Part shown: positions 7,570 through 13,779 of the stretch, one piece after another
Layout: every line of letters starts with the position of its first letter
Numbering within the stretch: position 1 is the stretch's first letter
Assembly: GCA_043731125.1 (NCBI GenBank)
Contig: JAYTJL010000011.1
Span: 1-16,257, forward strand
Direction of reading: 5' to 3'
From: JAYTJL01 sp043731125
Lineage (GTDB): Bacteria; Patescibacteriota; Saccharimonadia; Saccharimonadales; UBA10212
Length of the DNA stretch: 16,257 nucleotides
Notes under the pieces: generated by a model
The model's database searches: none
The model's input: the letters and a program-made list of their open reading frames with translations, nothing else
Told to the model about the DNA's origin: nothing
Position numbers and translations under genes: made by a program

Positions 7570-7623
7570 AGTGTTTTTGAATTAGTGGTTTTTGTTTTAT
7601 TGAGGCGCAGTCTGTTTTGGACT

Positions 7624-7670
7624 ACCCACGATTACCCACTGACAACAGTCTACTACCCACTACTACCCAC
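7624..7670 (-). promoter_or_regulatory. MraZ operator: four GTGGGT boxes
   Basis: On the minus strand GTGGGT occurs four times, at 7665-7670, 7655-7660, 7634-7639 and 7624-7629. Start-to-start spacings are 10, 21 and 10 bp, that is one, two and one helical turns. The flanking AGTA or ATC/AGTC context is partly conserved too. MraZ of other bacteria binds TGGGN repeats separated by 5 bp (10-bp period), so this is very probably its operator. The position of the missing fifth box (around 7645) is occupied by unrelated sequence. Confidence 0.85.
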
Positions 7671-7675
7671 ATGCA

Positions 7676-7681
7676 ATAGTA
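7676..7681 (-). promoter_or_regulatory. weak -10 candidate for mraZ
   Basis: TACTAT on the minus strand lies just upstream of the first MraZ box, so bound MraZ would cover the start region. No good -35 lies 16-18 bp further up. An alternative pair, TTGCAT with TAGACT 18 bp downstream, would lie within the boxes. Neither is convincing. Confidence 0.25.
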
Positions 7682-7688
7682 TTAAATT

Positions 7689-7711
7689 TAAAAAAAGCCC
7701 CTTCTGGGGCT
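7689..7711 (-). terminator. intrinsic terminator between the membrane-protein gene and mraZ
   Basis: On the minus strand AGCCCC, loop AGAA, GGGGCT forms a perfect 6-bp stem followed directly by a run of T (seven including the last stem base). It should end the transcript of the gene at 7782-8381 before the mraZ promoter region, making mraZ the first gene of a separate transcription unit. Confidence 0.85.
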
Positions 7712-7713
7712 AT

Positions 7714-7722
7714 TTATCCACA
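7714..7722 (+). promoter_or_regulatory. DnaA box 1 (TTATCCACA)
   Basis: An exact copy of the strongest consensus DnaA box. It lies just upstream of the terminator that precedes mraZ and overlaps one arm of a small inverted repeat (ATCCAC, 6 nt, GTGGAT). Confidence 0.6.
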
Positions 7723-7741
7723 TACACGTGGATGTCACACT

Positions 7742-7750
7742 TTATACACA
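7742..7750 (+). promoter_or_regulatory. DnaA box 2 (TTATACACA)
   Basis: An exact match to the relaxed consensus TTATNCACA, in the same orientation as box 1 and 28 bp from it start to start. AT-rich sequence follows. Two such sites within 37 bp are unlikely by chance. Confidence 0.55.
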
Positions 7751-7781
7751 ATATATAGCGTATGACAAATAACTAACTACA

Positions 7782-8381
7782 CTAACCAGGATTAACAGTT
7801 GTTGTAGTATGACCGTCTTGGTGTGCCTCAATGGTCACTTCCTGGCCCTGTGAATTGATCTCAGTACGAATGGCTGTATCAATTTCGACTATCGGCTGTT
7901 CATTACCGATTCTTTCCCAACTAGCCGGCAATTCCAGTACAGTACCGGGCTGAAGTTTACCCATATCGATGTTCTCACCCTCTGTTAGGATTCCCCGAGC
8001 ATGCAACTGAGCATCTAATTCTTCAGTTAGAAAGTCGCTAGCTTCTCGTGGATCAACACCCTTGAGATAGCCGTTTTCAACAGCAGCAGATGCTACTCCA
8101 AAAACCGTTGTTTCACCGTCAAGCTTTACTTCCCTTTTCGGAGTATTCACTGAGGCTAACTCTAGTCGTGCATTATTCACCTCGGTGCCTGCCTCAACTC
8201 TGTCATGAACATATTTTCCGCCTACACCAGTTAATGCAAGACCAGTCATCACAACAGCTCCAGCCTTTTTGGCCTTGTCTAATAATCTTGGATCGCGCTT
8301 AGCCATCGTCTCACGGGCAGTCGAGCCTTGGTCGTTGATATTGTATTTTTTGTCTAATGTTTTTGTGTTTAATGTTGCCAT
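7782..8381 (-). CDS. small membrane-anchored protein with LysM-like C-terminal part
   Basis: I do not recognise a named family. The 199-aa protein has a charged N-terminus (1-38), one hydrophobic segment (about 40-56) and a hydrophilic remainder. Residues about 88-153 look like a diverged LysM-type module: a TTVFGVASAA start, a central DPREASDFLTEEL part, and GKLQPGTVLELP ending like the GxxLxIP end of LysM. This suggests a membrane protein whose outer part touches the cell wall, but that is inference. I chose the ATG at 8381 over an upstream in-frame start at 8417 because a good promoter (TTGACC, 17 bp, TAGTAT) lies between them and its +1 falls on or next to the A of this ATG, giving a leaderless mRNA. 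It ends before a clear terminator upstream of mraZ, so it is monocistronic. Confidence 0.75.
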   Translation of the reverse strand: MATLNTKTLDKKYNINDQGSTARETMAKRDPRLLDKAKKAGAVVMTGLALTGVGGKYVHDRVEAGTEVNNARLELASVNTPKREVKLDGETTVFGVASAAVENGYLKGVDPREASDFLTEELDAQLHARGILTEGENIDMGKLQPGTVLELPASWERIGNEQPIVEIDTAIRTEINSQGQEVTIEAHQDGHTTTTVNPG

Positions 8382-8388
8382 AACACAT

Positions 8389-8417
8389 ATACTAGCACAG
8401 ATTACCAAAATGGTCAA
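8389..8417 (-). promoter_or_regulatory. promoter giving a leaderless transcript of the 8381 gene
   Basis: Minus strand: -35 TTGACC (8412-8417), 17-bp spacer, -10 TAGTAT (8389-8394) with TGC directly before it (extended -10). Seven bases separate the -10 from the ATG at 8381, so the predicted +1 is the first base of the start codon. Confidence 0.75.
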
Positions 8418-8439
8418 GCTTAGTTTAGAAAATAATGTT

Positions 8440-8573
8440 CAATACTCAACGAGTTCAACCTGCCTACGGCAGGCAGGTCCTCAATGAACGGTCAATGAAG
8501 TTAATCCATTGAATGATTTAATCATTTCTGCATTCATTGTTCTCGTTGCTCTAGTTGACCTCGTTGAGTATTG
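8440..8573 (+). repeat. 134-bp inverted-repeat element (MITE-like or large hairpin)
   Basis: The ends CAATACTCAACGAG (8440-8453) and its exact reverse complement (8560-8573) form 14-bp terminal inverted repeats. After one mismatch they continue for five more bases (TCAAC). Outside them TAATG and CATTA also pair across a 2-nt bulge, and the GH1 stop codon lies in that outer arm. Inside are a CCTGCC-TAC-GGCAGG palindrome (8459-8473), a perfect AATGATT-t-AATCATT palindrome (8512-8526), and repeated GTCAATGAA words. No transposase and no clear target-site duplication are visible. It occupies nearly all the gap between the GH1 gene and the 8381 promoter and may also act as a terminator. Confidence 0.7.
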
Positions 8574-8575
8574 CA

Positions 8576-9874
8576 TTAGCGGTACAGTTCGCGGATTTTG
8601 CCAGCAAACCACTTGCCACTGGGTCTGATAGTCCGTTTCATGCCGTGTGCTCTGTCAACTGACACCAGTCCAAATTTGGGCCACCAACCATTTGCCCATT
8701 CAAAGTTATCAAGCAAACTCCAGTGGAAATAACCAACTATGTTGACTCCTTCAGATATAGCCCGCTCCATGGCTACAATAGTCTCTTCTATCCACCATCG
8801 TCGGTATTCGTCTTTGGCATCCGCTACCCCGTTTTCGGTAATAATTATTGGCTTGTTTTTATATCGGCGAGAGACACTTAGCAGTAGCGGGTATAGCCCT
8901 TCCGGTTCCATGTACCAGCCCATGTCATTAACTGGCAACTTAGGGTCTACTCTTTTACCTATGTCGGTGTAGTAGTCAGTAAAGTAGTAGTTAAATCCAA
9001 TATAGTCCATCTGCAAACGAACCCGCATCATAAACCACCAGTTCCAAAAGTAGCGCATAAAGCGTGTAGTGGCTTCGTCTAATTCGTTATGGGGCCGCTT
9101 GGCTTGAATATTGGCAAGCTGAATAGCTAGGCCGACTTGGAGTTGTGGGTTGGCTGCTTTGAGCACTTTGTAAGACAGTTTGTGTGCTTTAACCAAATTC
9201 CAATACACTCTGGCAAAACTCAGCGGATTGGTCTCACCAGGTGGCCAGTGCCCGCTTGTAGGTTCTGGGGCTAAGTAACCAAATGTAACGTAAACGTTCG
9301 GTTCGTTGAGGGTAATAACCCATTCTAAGTCCTTTGCATATTCATCGGCCATGCGCTGTACAAACCGTTTGAAATGACCTAGATTACGGCGATACTTAAA
9401 CGCCCCCTTGTCACAAAACCAAACCGGCATACTCCAATGCCACAGGTTGAGGACAGGTGTGATTCCCTGTTGTTTCATCTCGACAATGTAGCGGTGATAA
9501 TGCGCTATAGCATCTTCATCCCAAACACCTTCTTCTGGTTCTACCCGGGACCATTCAATACCAAAACGCATTGAGTTGAGGTTGAGGCTCTTTGCCAGCC
9601 TGAAGTCTTCCGTGTAGCGAGTATAGTGCTCTACGCCGCGGCCGCTGATGTAGTTTTCTGGCTTGGTGGCGTGTTGTTTGATGTCCGGCCAACTAGCCAG
9701 GTGCCCTAGCCTTTTATGTGCTGTTTTGGCCATCTCTCCAGCGTGGTTGAGCTCCCAAATGCTCCACTGGTTGTGATTGTTGCCCTCTACCTGGTAGGCA
9801 CTAGTACTAGCACCCCACATAAATGTACGCGGAAACTTGAGGTGGTGTTTTAAAATGTTTGTTTCTTTTGCCAT
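8576..9874 (-). CDS. glycoside hydrolase family 1 beta-glycosidase
   Basis: This is a retaining beta-glycosidase of the GH1 (beta-glucosidase/beta-galactosidase) family, 432 aa, complete. Markers in order are FPRTFMWGASTSAYQVEG (14-31), the SMRFGIEWSRVEPEEG strand (101-116), NLWHWSMP (143-150), the acid/base motif TLNEP with Glu191, YIGFNYY (291-297), the nucleophile motif ITENG with Glu347, and GYFHWSLLDNFEWANG (381-396). The Glu-Trp pair at 392-393 is typical of enzymes acting on non-phosphorylated sugars, rather than 6-phospho-glycosidases. There is no signal peptide, so it is probably cytoplasmic; no sugar transporter gene is nearby. I chose the ATG at 9874 over an in-frame start at 9901 because an extended -10 (TGGTACACT) lies between them and would make it nearly leaderless. 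It is divergent from the 9965 gene and unrelated to the dcw cluster. Confidence 0.95.
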   Translation of the reverse strand: MAKETNILKHHLKFPRTFMWGASTSAYQVEGNNHNQWSIWELNHAGEMAKTAHKRLGHLASWPDIKQHATKPENYISGRGVEHYTRYTEDFRLAKSLNLNSMRFGIEWSRVEPEEGVWDEDAIAHYHRYIVEMKQQGITPVLNLWHWSMPVWFCDKGAFKYRRNLGHFKRFVQRMADEYAKDLEWVITLNEPNVYVTFGYLAPEPTSGHWPPGETNPLSFARVYWNLVKAHKLSYKVLKAANPQLQVGLAIQLANIQAKRPHNELDEATTRFMRYFWNWWFMMRVRLQMDYIGFNYYFTDYYTDIGKRVDPKLPVNDMGWYMEPEGLYPLLLSVSRRYKNKPIIITENGVADAKDEYRRWWIEETIVAMERAISEGVNIVGYFHWSLLDNFEWANGWWPKFGLVSVDRAHGMKRTIRPSGKWFAGKIRELYR

Positions 9875-9882
9875 TGGTATAT

Positions 9883-9891
9883 AGTGTACCA
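9883..9891 (-). promoter_or_regulatory. extended -10 of the GH1 gene
   Basis: TGG followed by TACACT on the minus strand, with eight bases to the ATG at 9874. No -35 is recognisable at 17 bp, as is allowed for extended -10 promoters. The predicted start is at or one to two bases before the ATG. Confidence 0.4.
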
Positions 9892-9929
9892 AAAATTCCA
9901 AAATGCTTTTGTTAAACTATTTTGCGTTT

Positions 9930-9958
9930 TAGACTACAAGCTGTCTTTGCAATATAAT
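9930..9958 (+). promoter_or_regulatory. promoter giving a leaderless transcript of the 9965 gene
   Basis: -35 TAGACT (9930-9935, four of six matches), 17-bp spacer, perfect -10 TATAAT (9953-9958). Six bases separate it from the ATG at 9965, so the A of ATG is the expected +1. Confidence 0.75.
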
Positions 9959-9964
9959 AGTCAC

Positions 9965-11218
9965 ATGGGCGAACCATCTAAAGAACCTGTTTCGAATACA
10001 TATTTCGACCTTGAATCAAGAACGCTTATCTACGGGGATGATAAGTTGGATAGGTTTTACATTTTGACCGACAAAAAGACGGAAGTATATCCACTAAGGC
10101 AAATATTGAGAGATGAGAATATCCAGGTACCAGATTTTGTGTATTCCAGGAAAGAAACACGAAGCAAAGCATCGCTCCTTAAATATGGCCACTGGCTGAG
10201 TGAAGTAGTCGGTGAACCGGAAGATAGATATAAACGCCAGCTAAACAAGGATATTATTCGCAGGGCAGCTCGTATCGGGATTGGGCCGAGTGTGTGGGAG
10301 ATCACCTCTCATCCCGCTTTTAAATCAATGGCCAGGTACTATACAGAGCTAGGGCTAACCTCAACCAAAAGAGCGGGCATGTTTGACGACTGGACCGTTG
10401 ATGAATTTGGCGAATACATTCGATCACTGGCTGAAGAGCTTGGCAGGAAACCGACCAGGGCTGATCTTGTAGCAAATGCTAGCAGCGACACAAATAGTCC
10501 TTCAATAAACGTAATCATTTCAAAACTTGGCTCGCTTGGAAATGCATATGAGGCTGCAGGCGTAGATCCAAACTCACGGCGTTGGACAGCGGATGATATG
10601 CTCAGCTGGGGGGTTCAATTTATTGAAGCAAACGAGGGTCTTATCCCAACCCAGTCCTCTATCGACTTTCTTTCAAAAAAAAATTTATGCCCATCAGCTA
10701 CTATTTTTGCCAAAAGATTTGACGACAGTTTGCTCGAGTATCGAAGTCATCTAGGAACCGCCTATCATTTGGAGATGAAGGATAGGAATAATCTACGTAG
10801 ACAAAAACTGTCTGCAATAGAAAGTGGCTCATTTCCACCAGCCCTATTCGATGGCGCTCAGAACGAACAGGCACTCTTTGCTATTTATGCTAGATATATA
10901 GTGATGGAAGAATTGCTGGGAGAGGGTTATCACAACAGCAAGCTCTCGGTAAGTAGGCTTGATACCGCCACCGCTGCTACAGAAGGTTTCGAACGATGTA
11001 TCCGTAAAATAAATAATGCGATTACCTGTGGAGATATTGAGACCACAGCGCTATATTTGGGTGTCTTTGAGGATATCTGGCCTCCGGACAAATTATATCT
11101 AGAGAAACTAAAGCTCCCAGACGATTACCCAAAACCAAAAACAAAAGGCCTATATATCGGCCAACTAGAATCCGACCAAGCCGATGGCCAGACCCATGGC
11201 TATGAATGTCACAAGTGA
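9965..11218 (+). CDS. unknown protein with two homing-endonuclease-associated-type helical repeats
   Basis: The 417-aa protein has no named function that I recognise. Two tandem segments resemble the repeat found next to HNH and homing endonucleases (Pfam HNH_repeat type). Repeat 1 is about 143-200: it starts WTVDEFGEYIRSLAEELGRKPTR and ends LGSLGNAYEAAGV. Repeat 2 is about 207-265: it starts WTADDMLSWGVQFIEANEGLIPT, contains CPSATIFAKRFDD, and lacks the final AAG. Such repeats are small three-helix units thought to bind DNA. No HNH or LAGLIDADG motif is present. The flanks (1-140 and 270-417) are charged and unassigned. The start at 9965 is preferred to an upstream in-frame ATG at 9884 because TATAAT ends six bases before it and the upstream ATG precedes the promoter. 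The last 54 bases overlap the convergent DUF1761 gene. A DNA-binding or regulatory role is a guess. Confidence 0.75.
   Translation: MGEPSKEPVSNTYFDLESRTLIYGDDKLDRFYILTDKKTEVYPLRQILRDENIQVPDFVYSRKETRSKASLLKYGHWLSEVVGEPEDRYKRQLNKDIIRRAARIGIGPSVWEITSHPAFKSMARYYTELGLTSTKRAGMFDDWTVDEFGEYIRSLAEELGRKPTRADLVANASSDTNSPSINVIISKLGSLGNAYEAAGVDPNSRRWTADDMLSWGVQFIEANEGLIPTQSSIDFLSKKNLCPSATIFAKRFDDSLLEYRSHLGTAYHLEMKDRNNLRRQKLSAIESGSFPPALFDGAQNEQALFAIYARYIVMEELLGEGYHNSKLSVSRLDTATAATEGFERCIRKINNAITCGDIETTALYLGVFEDIWPPDKLYLEKLKLPDDYPKPKTKGLYIGQLESDQADGQTHGYECHK
11135..11162 (-). terminator. weak terminator after the DUF1761 gene
   Basis: Just after the stop at 11165, minus-strand GGCC, 8-nt loop, GGCC is followed by TTTTGTTTTT. 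The stem is only 4 bp and the T-tract is interrupted. It lies inside the 3' part of the convergent 9965 gene. Confidence 0.4.
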
Positions 11219-11584
11219 ATTGCCTAGGTTGATAGCAGTTAGTCTCATTGGACGTTGCTCAAAGGCCCCCATCATGACCCCACCAGTAAAGACGAAACCA
11301 AGCCACATCCAAAAAGATGTACTTACAGCTGCACTAAGAAATGTGTAGTCAAAAAAAGTGAATGACAAATACGTTACATGTGCCAAAACAAATGCAGTAA
11401 TTAGTGACATAACTACCATTACTCCCATTGCTTTGGGCATGTCTTTCTTCTCTTTTTTGGCGTCTAGTTTGGCCAGCTTGCGCCAATCTTTACCAAATAC
11501 ACTATTGGAGTACCAAGTGCTACCAATAACCATGCTGGCTACAAATGCCGCAACTACTCCCCATATATTTACTTCTACGTCCAT
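11165..11584 (-). CDS. DUF1761 family membrane protein
   Basis: This is a 139-aa integral membrane protein of the DUF1761 type, function unknown. The family pattern is clear at the N-terminus: a hydrophobic helix leading to GSTWYSNSVFGKDWRKL (about 21-37, the G-xx-WYS-xx-FGK-W motif). A charged cytoplasmic loop rich in Lys (38-50) and three further hydrophobic helices (about 52-75, 80-105, 115-138) follow. The ATG at 11584 has a strong AGGAGG site at 11593-11598, eight bases upstream, and a candidate promoter TTGCAT, 17 bp, CATATT at 11616-11644. It is therefore probably its own transcription unit, although the NYN gene ends 109 bp upstream in the same direction. Its 3' end overlaps the convergent 9965 gene by 54 bp. 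Confidence 0.85.
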   Translation of the reverse strand: MDVEVNIWGVVAAFVASMVIGSTWYSNSVFGKDWRKLAKLDAKKEKKDMPKAMGVMVVMSLITAFVLAHVTYLSFTFFDYTFLSAAVSTSFWMWLGFVFTGGVMMGAFEQRPMRLTAINLGNSLVTFIAMGLAIGLVGF

Positions 11585-11592
11585 AACTCGCC

Positions 11593-11598
11593 CCTCCT
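11593..11598 (-). promoter_or_regulatory. Shine-Dalgarno site AGGAGG of the DUF1761 gene
   Basis: A perfect AGGAGG, eight bases before the ATG at 11584. It shows that the host ribosome uses a normal anti-Shine-Dalgarno, which makes the lack of such sites on most dcw genes notable. Confidence 0.8.
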
Positions 11599-11615
11599 GT
11601 TTTTACCTAAGTCTC

Positions 11616-11644
11616 AATATGCTACTGAACGGCGCAAAATGCAA
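11616..11644 (-). promoter_or_regulatory. candidate promoter of the DUF1761 gene
   Basis: Minus strand TTGCAT (11639-11644), 17-bp spacer, CATATT (11616-11621); each hexamer matches consensus at four of six positions. The predicted start lies a few bases before the AGGAGG site. Confidence 0.4.
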
Positions 11645-11693
11645 TAGGTCATTGCGAAGTTACCTCTGGTTGGTTCACCTATATATTAAACTA

Positions 11694-12299
11694 CTATTGT
11701 CCAGTTTTCTGAGATCTACGGTCTATGTTTTGGGGTCTTTTTCCTGATGGTTTTCGACTGAAATAACGTAGTTCGTGTTTGTGATGATCTAGGCGTTCTA
11801 TGTATTTATCGAATGGTTTGAGTAGGCTGGAGTACTGGTAGTTGGGCGCTAGAAGTTTTTCCAATTTACCCTGTTGGTCAAGGTATTCAACCAGGCTAAA
11901 AAAATCACCATCACCAGAGACAATTACTGCCTTGTTGTAGTTGGGCATTTCTTTAACTGCATATAAGACCAGTTCGGCATCGGTATTTCCCTTGACTGGC
12001 GGTTTTTTGTCTTCTTGCTCTTTTGTCAGGGGTTCTTCGGTGCCGGCTGGGTTTTTGTACATTTCAAGTGTAGGTTTTAGGACAATCAAAAAACCCAGTT
12101 CGTGCATTTGCTCATACAGTTCTACATTGTCGGGCATGTAGCCAATAAACAGGTAGGCCTTTTCAACACCGTATTGATTACGCAAAAAATCATAAAACTT
12201 CTGCCAGCTCAACTTCCAGCCCATTTTTTGAATTCCAAGGTTGAGGTTTTGACTATCTATAAAAGCATAGTTGCCCTTAGGTCGGTTATCACTACTCAT
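11694..12299 (-). CDS. NYN-domain (PIN-like, LabA/DUF88 family) putative ribonuclease
   Basis: This 201-aa protein has the NYN/PIN-like nuclease fold. The acidic residues expected at the metal site are present: Asp15 in YAFIDSQNLNLG, Asp107 in GNTDAELVLYA, and Asp130 and Asp132 in VIVSGDGDFFSLVEYL. A linker rich in Glu, Lys and Pro (87-103) interrupts the domain, and the last 30 residues are basic, suited to RNA binding. Relatives are thought to act as metal-dependent RNases, but the substrate is unknown. The ATG overlaps the end of the upstream beta-lactamase-fold gene by 8 bp (ATGAGTAG), so the two are probably translationally coupled. No Shine-Dalgarno site of its own is seen. Confidence 0.85.
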   Translation of the reverse strand: MSSDNRPKGNYAFIDSQNLNLGIQKMGWKLSWQKFYDFLRNQYGVEKAYLFIGYMPDNVELYEQMHELGFLIVLKPTLEMYKNPAGTEEPLTKEQEDKKPPVKGNTDAELVLYAVKEMPNYNKAVIVSGDGDFFSLVEYLDQQGKLEKLLAPNYQYSSLLKPFDKYIERLDHHKHELRYFSRKPSGKRPQNIDRRSQKTGQ

Positions 12300-13695
12300 T
12301 TGGGCTAGCTATTTCTTTCATTTTTTCAAACTTTTTCCGATAAACTGCCTGTGGTAATAATTTAGCACCAGCATACACAACATATTCGACTTGACCGTTT
12401 TGGTTGAGTTTGAATTTGACCATTTCACCCTCGGACCCATAACTGCTGGTGCATATTATTTTGAATGTATTGTCTTCCTCGACCCTTACTAGCTCTTCGG
12501 CGGCATCCAGCGGATAGATTGATGATGTGTTAGTCGACAGAAGCTTATCACTATGCACTATAAAATCTACAGAATGTGATAGTTTTTCAAATCTTCCCTG
12601 ATAAGGTGTCAGTGATTGGTCTAATTTTGAAGAATTTATACAACTCAACAAAACCGTTTTCATTATGCTTCGACCTACCTGACCAACCGGCACTCCAAGA
12701 CAATTAAATAGAATAGTGATAACGATCCGTTCTTCTGGGTAGACCCAGGTCCGGGTGGTAAATCCTGGAAAGCCGCCACTATGACCAAATATTCTGTAGT
12801 CATCTATGAAGTCAATATCAAGACCCAGCCCATATTCACCGTCATCAAAAGTTTTATTGCCCTTCCACTGCGTACGTTGCATTTCTTTTTTAGATTCATT
12901 TGATAGCAACTCGTTATCACCAATTATATGTGCACTAAAATATTTACATATATCATTTGAGCTTGAGTAGAATCCTGTTGCTGACGACATTGCACCAGTA
13001 TTCACAGGTTTTGTTATGGGTGTTCTACTCCTGTCGGAGTTGACCCTTGTGTAACCCGTAGCCAACGAAGTTTTGATCTTGTCAGTGTATTCGGGACCAG
13101 TGCTTTCCAAACCCAGTTTTTTAATTATATTACGGCTAACGTATTCGTTATAACCAACACCCGATACTGCTTCTACCAAAAGACCTAGTAAGGAGTATCC
13201 GTAATTGGAATACTTCATTCTGAGGTTATTCTCAACTACCAGATCATACTTCAATATCTCATCCTTGAGCCTATTTCCATCCGGGTAAGGCATTTCAAGA
13301 GACCAGAATCCTTGATCGTATCCATCTCTGATAATGCCAGCACCATGCGAAAGAATTTGCCTTACTGTGACGTTTAAAAACCTCTTGTCTTTATGTTCTT
13401 TCAGCCAAGGAAGATAATCAACAATGTTGTCATCAATCTTTAGCTTACCCTGCTCTTGCAATTGCATTATCGCTGTTGCTGTAAAAGTCTTAGAATGAGA
13501 GGCAATCCTGAATAAGTGCGAAGTAGTCATCTCCTCTTTTGTCTCTGAGTTTGCATACCCGTATGCTTCATTGAGAATAACTTTGCCATCTTTGGCAACT
13601 GCTACAACGAAACCAGGCACATTATTACGCTCGTAGTAACCTCTAAGCCACCTGCTTAGAAAACCAGATTCAATGAGATCAATTGTCTTTGTCAT
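12292..13695 (-). CDS. serine hydrolase of the class C beta-lactamase/PBP4* family
   Basis: This is a serine hydrolase of 467 aa with the beta-lactamase (class C, DD-peptidase, EstB-esterase) fold. The motifs are SHSK (Ser66 nucleophile, Lys69), YSN (162-164) and HSGG (305-308), which replaces KTG as in class C-like esterases. The fold runs from about 15 to 350; the C-terminal 110 residues are a separate small domain with several beta strands. No signal peptide or membrane segment is visible, so unlike wall-active relatives it appears cytoplasmic, unless secreted by another route. Its natural substrate cannot be read from the sequence, and antibiotic hydrolysis should not be assumed. An extended -10 (TGAGATAAT) at 13708-13716 gives a very short leader. 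GAGGT lies six bases before the ATG but may be outside the transcript. It is coupled to the NYN gene downstream. Confidence 0.88.
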   Translation of the reverse strand: MTKTIDLIESGFLSRWLRGYYERNNVPGFVVAVAKDGKVILNEAYGYANSETKEEMTTSHLFRIASHSKTFTATAIMQLQEQGKLKIDDNIVDYLPWLKEHKDKRFLNVTVRQILSHGAGIIRDGYDQGFWSLEMPYPDGNRLKDEILKYDLVVENNLRMKYSNYGYSLLGLLVEAVSGVGYNEYVSRNIIKKLGLESTGPEYTDKIKTSLATGYTRVNSDRSRTPITKPVNTGAMSSATGFYSSSNDICKYFSAHIIGDNELLSNESKKEMQRTQWKGNKTFDDGEYGLGLDIDFIDDYRIFGHSGGFPGFTTRTWVYPEERIVITILFNCLGVPVGQVGRSIMKTVLLSCINSSKLDQSLTPYQGRFEKLSHSVDFIVHSDKLLSTNTSSIYPLDAAEELVRVEEDNTFKIICTSSYGSEGEMVKFKLNQNGQVEYVVYAGAKLLPQAVYRKKFEKMKEIASPNE

Positions 13696-13707
13696 AAATC
13701 TACCTCG

Positions 13708-13716
13708 ATTATCTCA
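13708..13716 (-). promoter_or_regulatory. extended -10 of the beta-lactamase-fold gene
   Basis: TGA followed by GATAAT (five of six) on the minus strand, 12 bases from the ATG, predicting a leader of about 5 nt. No -35 is recognisable. Confidence 0.4.
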
Positions 13717-13748
13717 CAAGAGTTGAGTTGACCATAGCATTGGTTACT

Positions 13749-13779
13749 GCCTGCCCTCCGTAACTTTAGCGAAGGAGGG
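13749..13779 (+). repeat. GC-rich intergenic palindrome
   Basis: GCCTGCC is followed by CCCTCC (13754-13759), a 14-nt middle and GGAGGG (13774-13779), a hairpin without a T-tract. The same CCTGCC word appears in the palindrome at 8459-8473. Similar short palindromes are, from memory, dispersed in CPR genomes. It lies between a GGTTACT copy (13742-13748) and the tandem array. Confidence 0.5.

Noticed and set aside
7294..7758. Plus-strand open frame of 154 codons across mraZ and its operator
   Set aside because: It runs antisense through mraZ and then through the MraZ boxes, the terminator and the DnaA boxes; the sequence looks like chance coding.
7714..7781. Replication origin
   Set aside because: Two DnaA boxes and AT-rich sequence are present, but there are no further boxes, no dnaA or dnaN neighbour and no clear unwinding repeats; transcriptional regulation of mraZ is simpler.
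8382..8417. Upstream start for the membrane protein at 8417
   Set aside because: The extra codons are the promoter itself (TTGACC to TAGTAT).
13749..13779. Terminator after the signal peptidase gene
   Set aside because: The hairpin has no following T-run on either strand.
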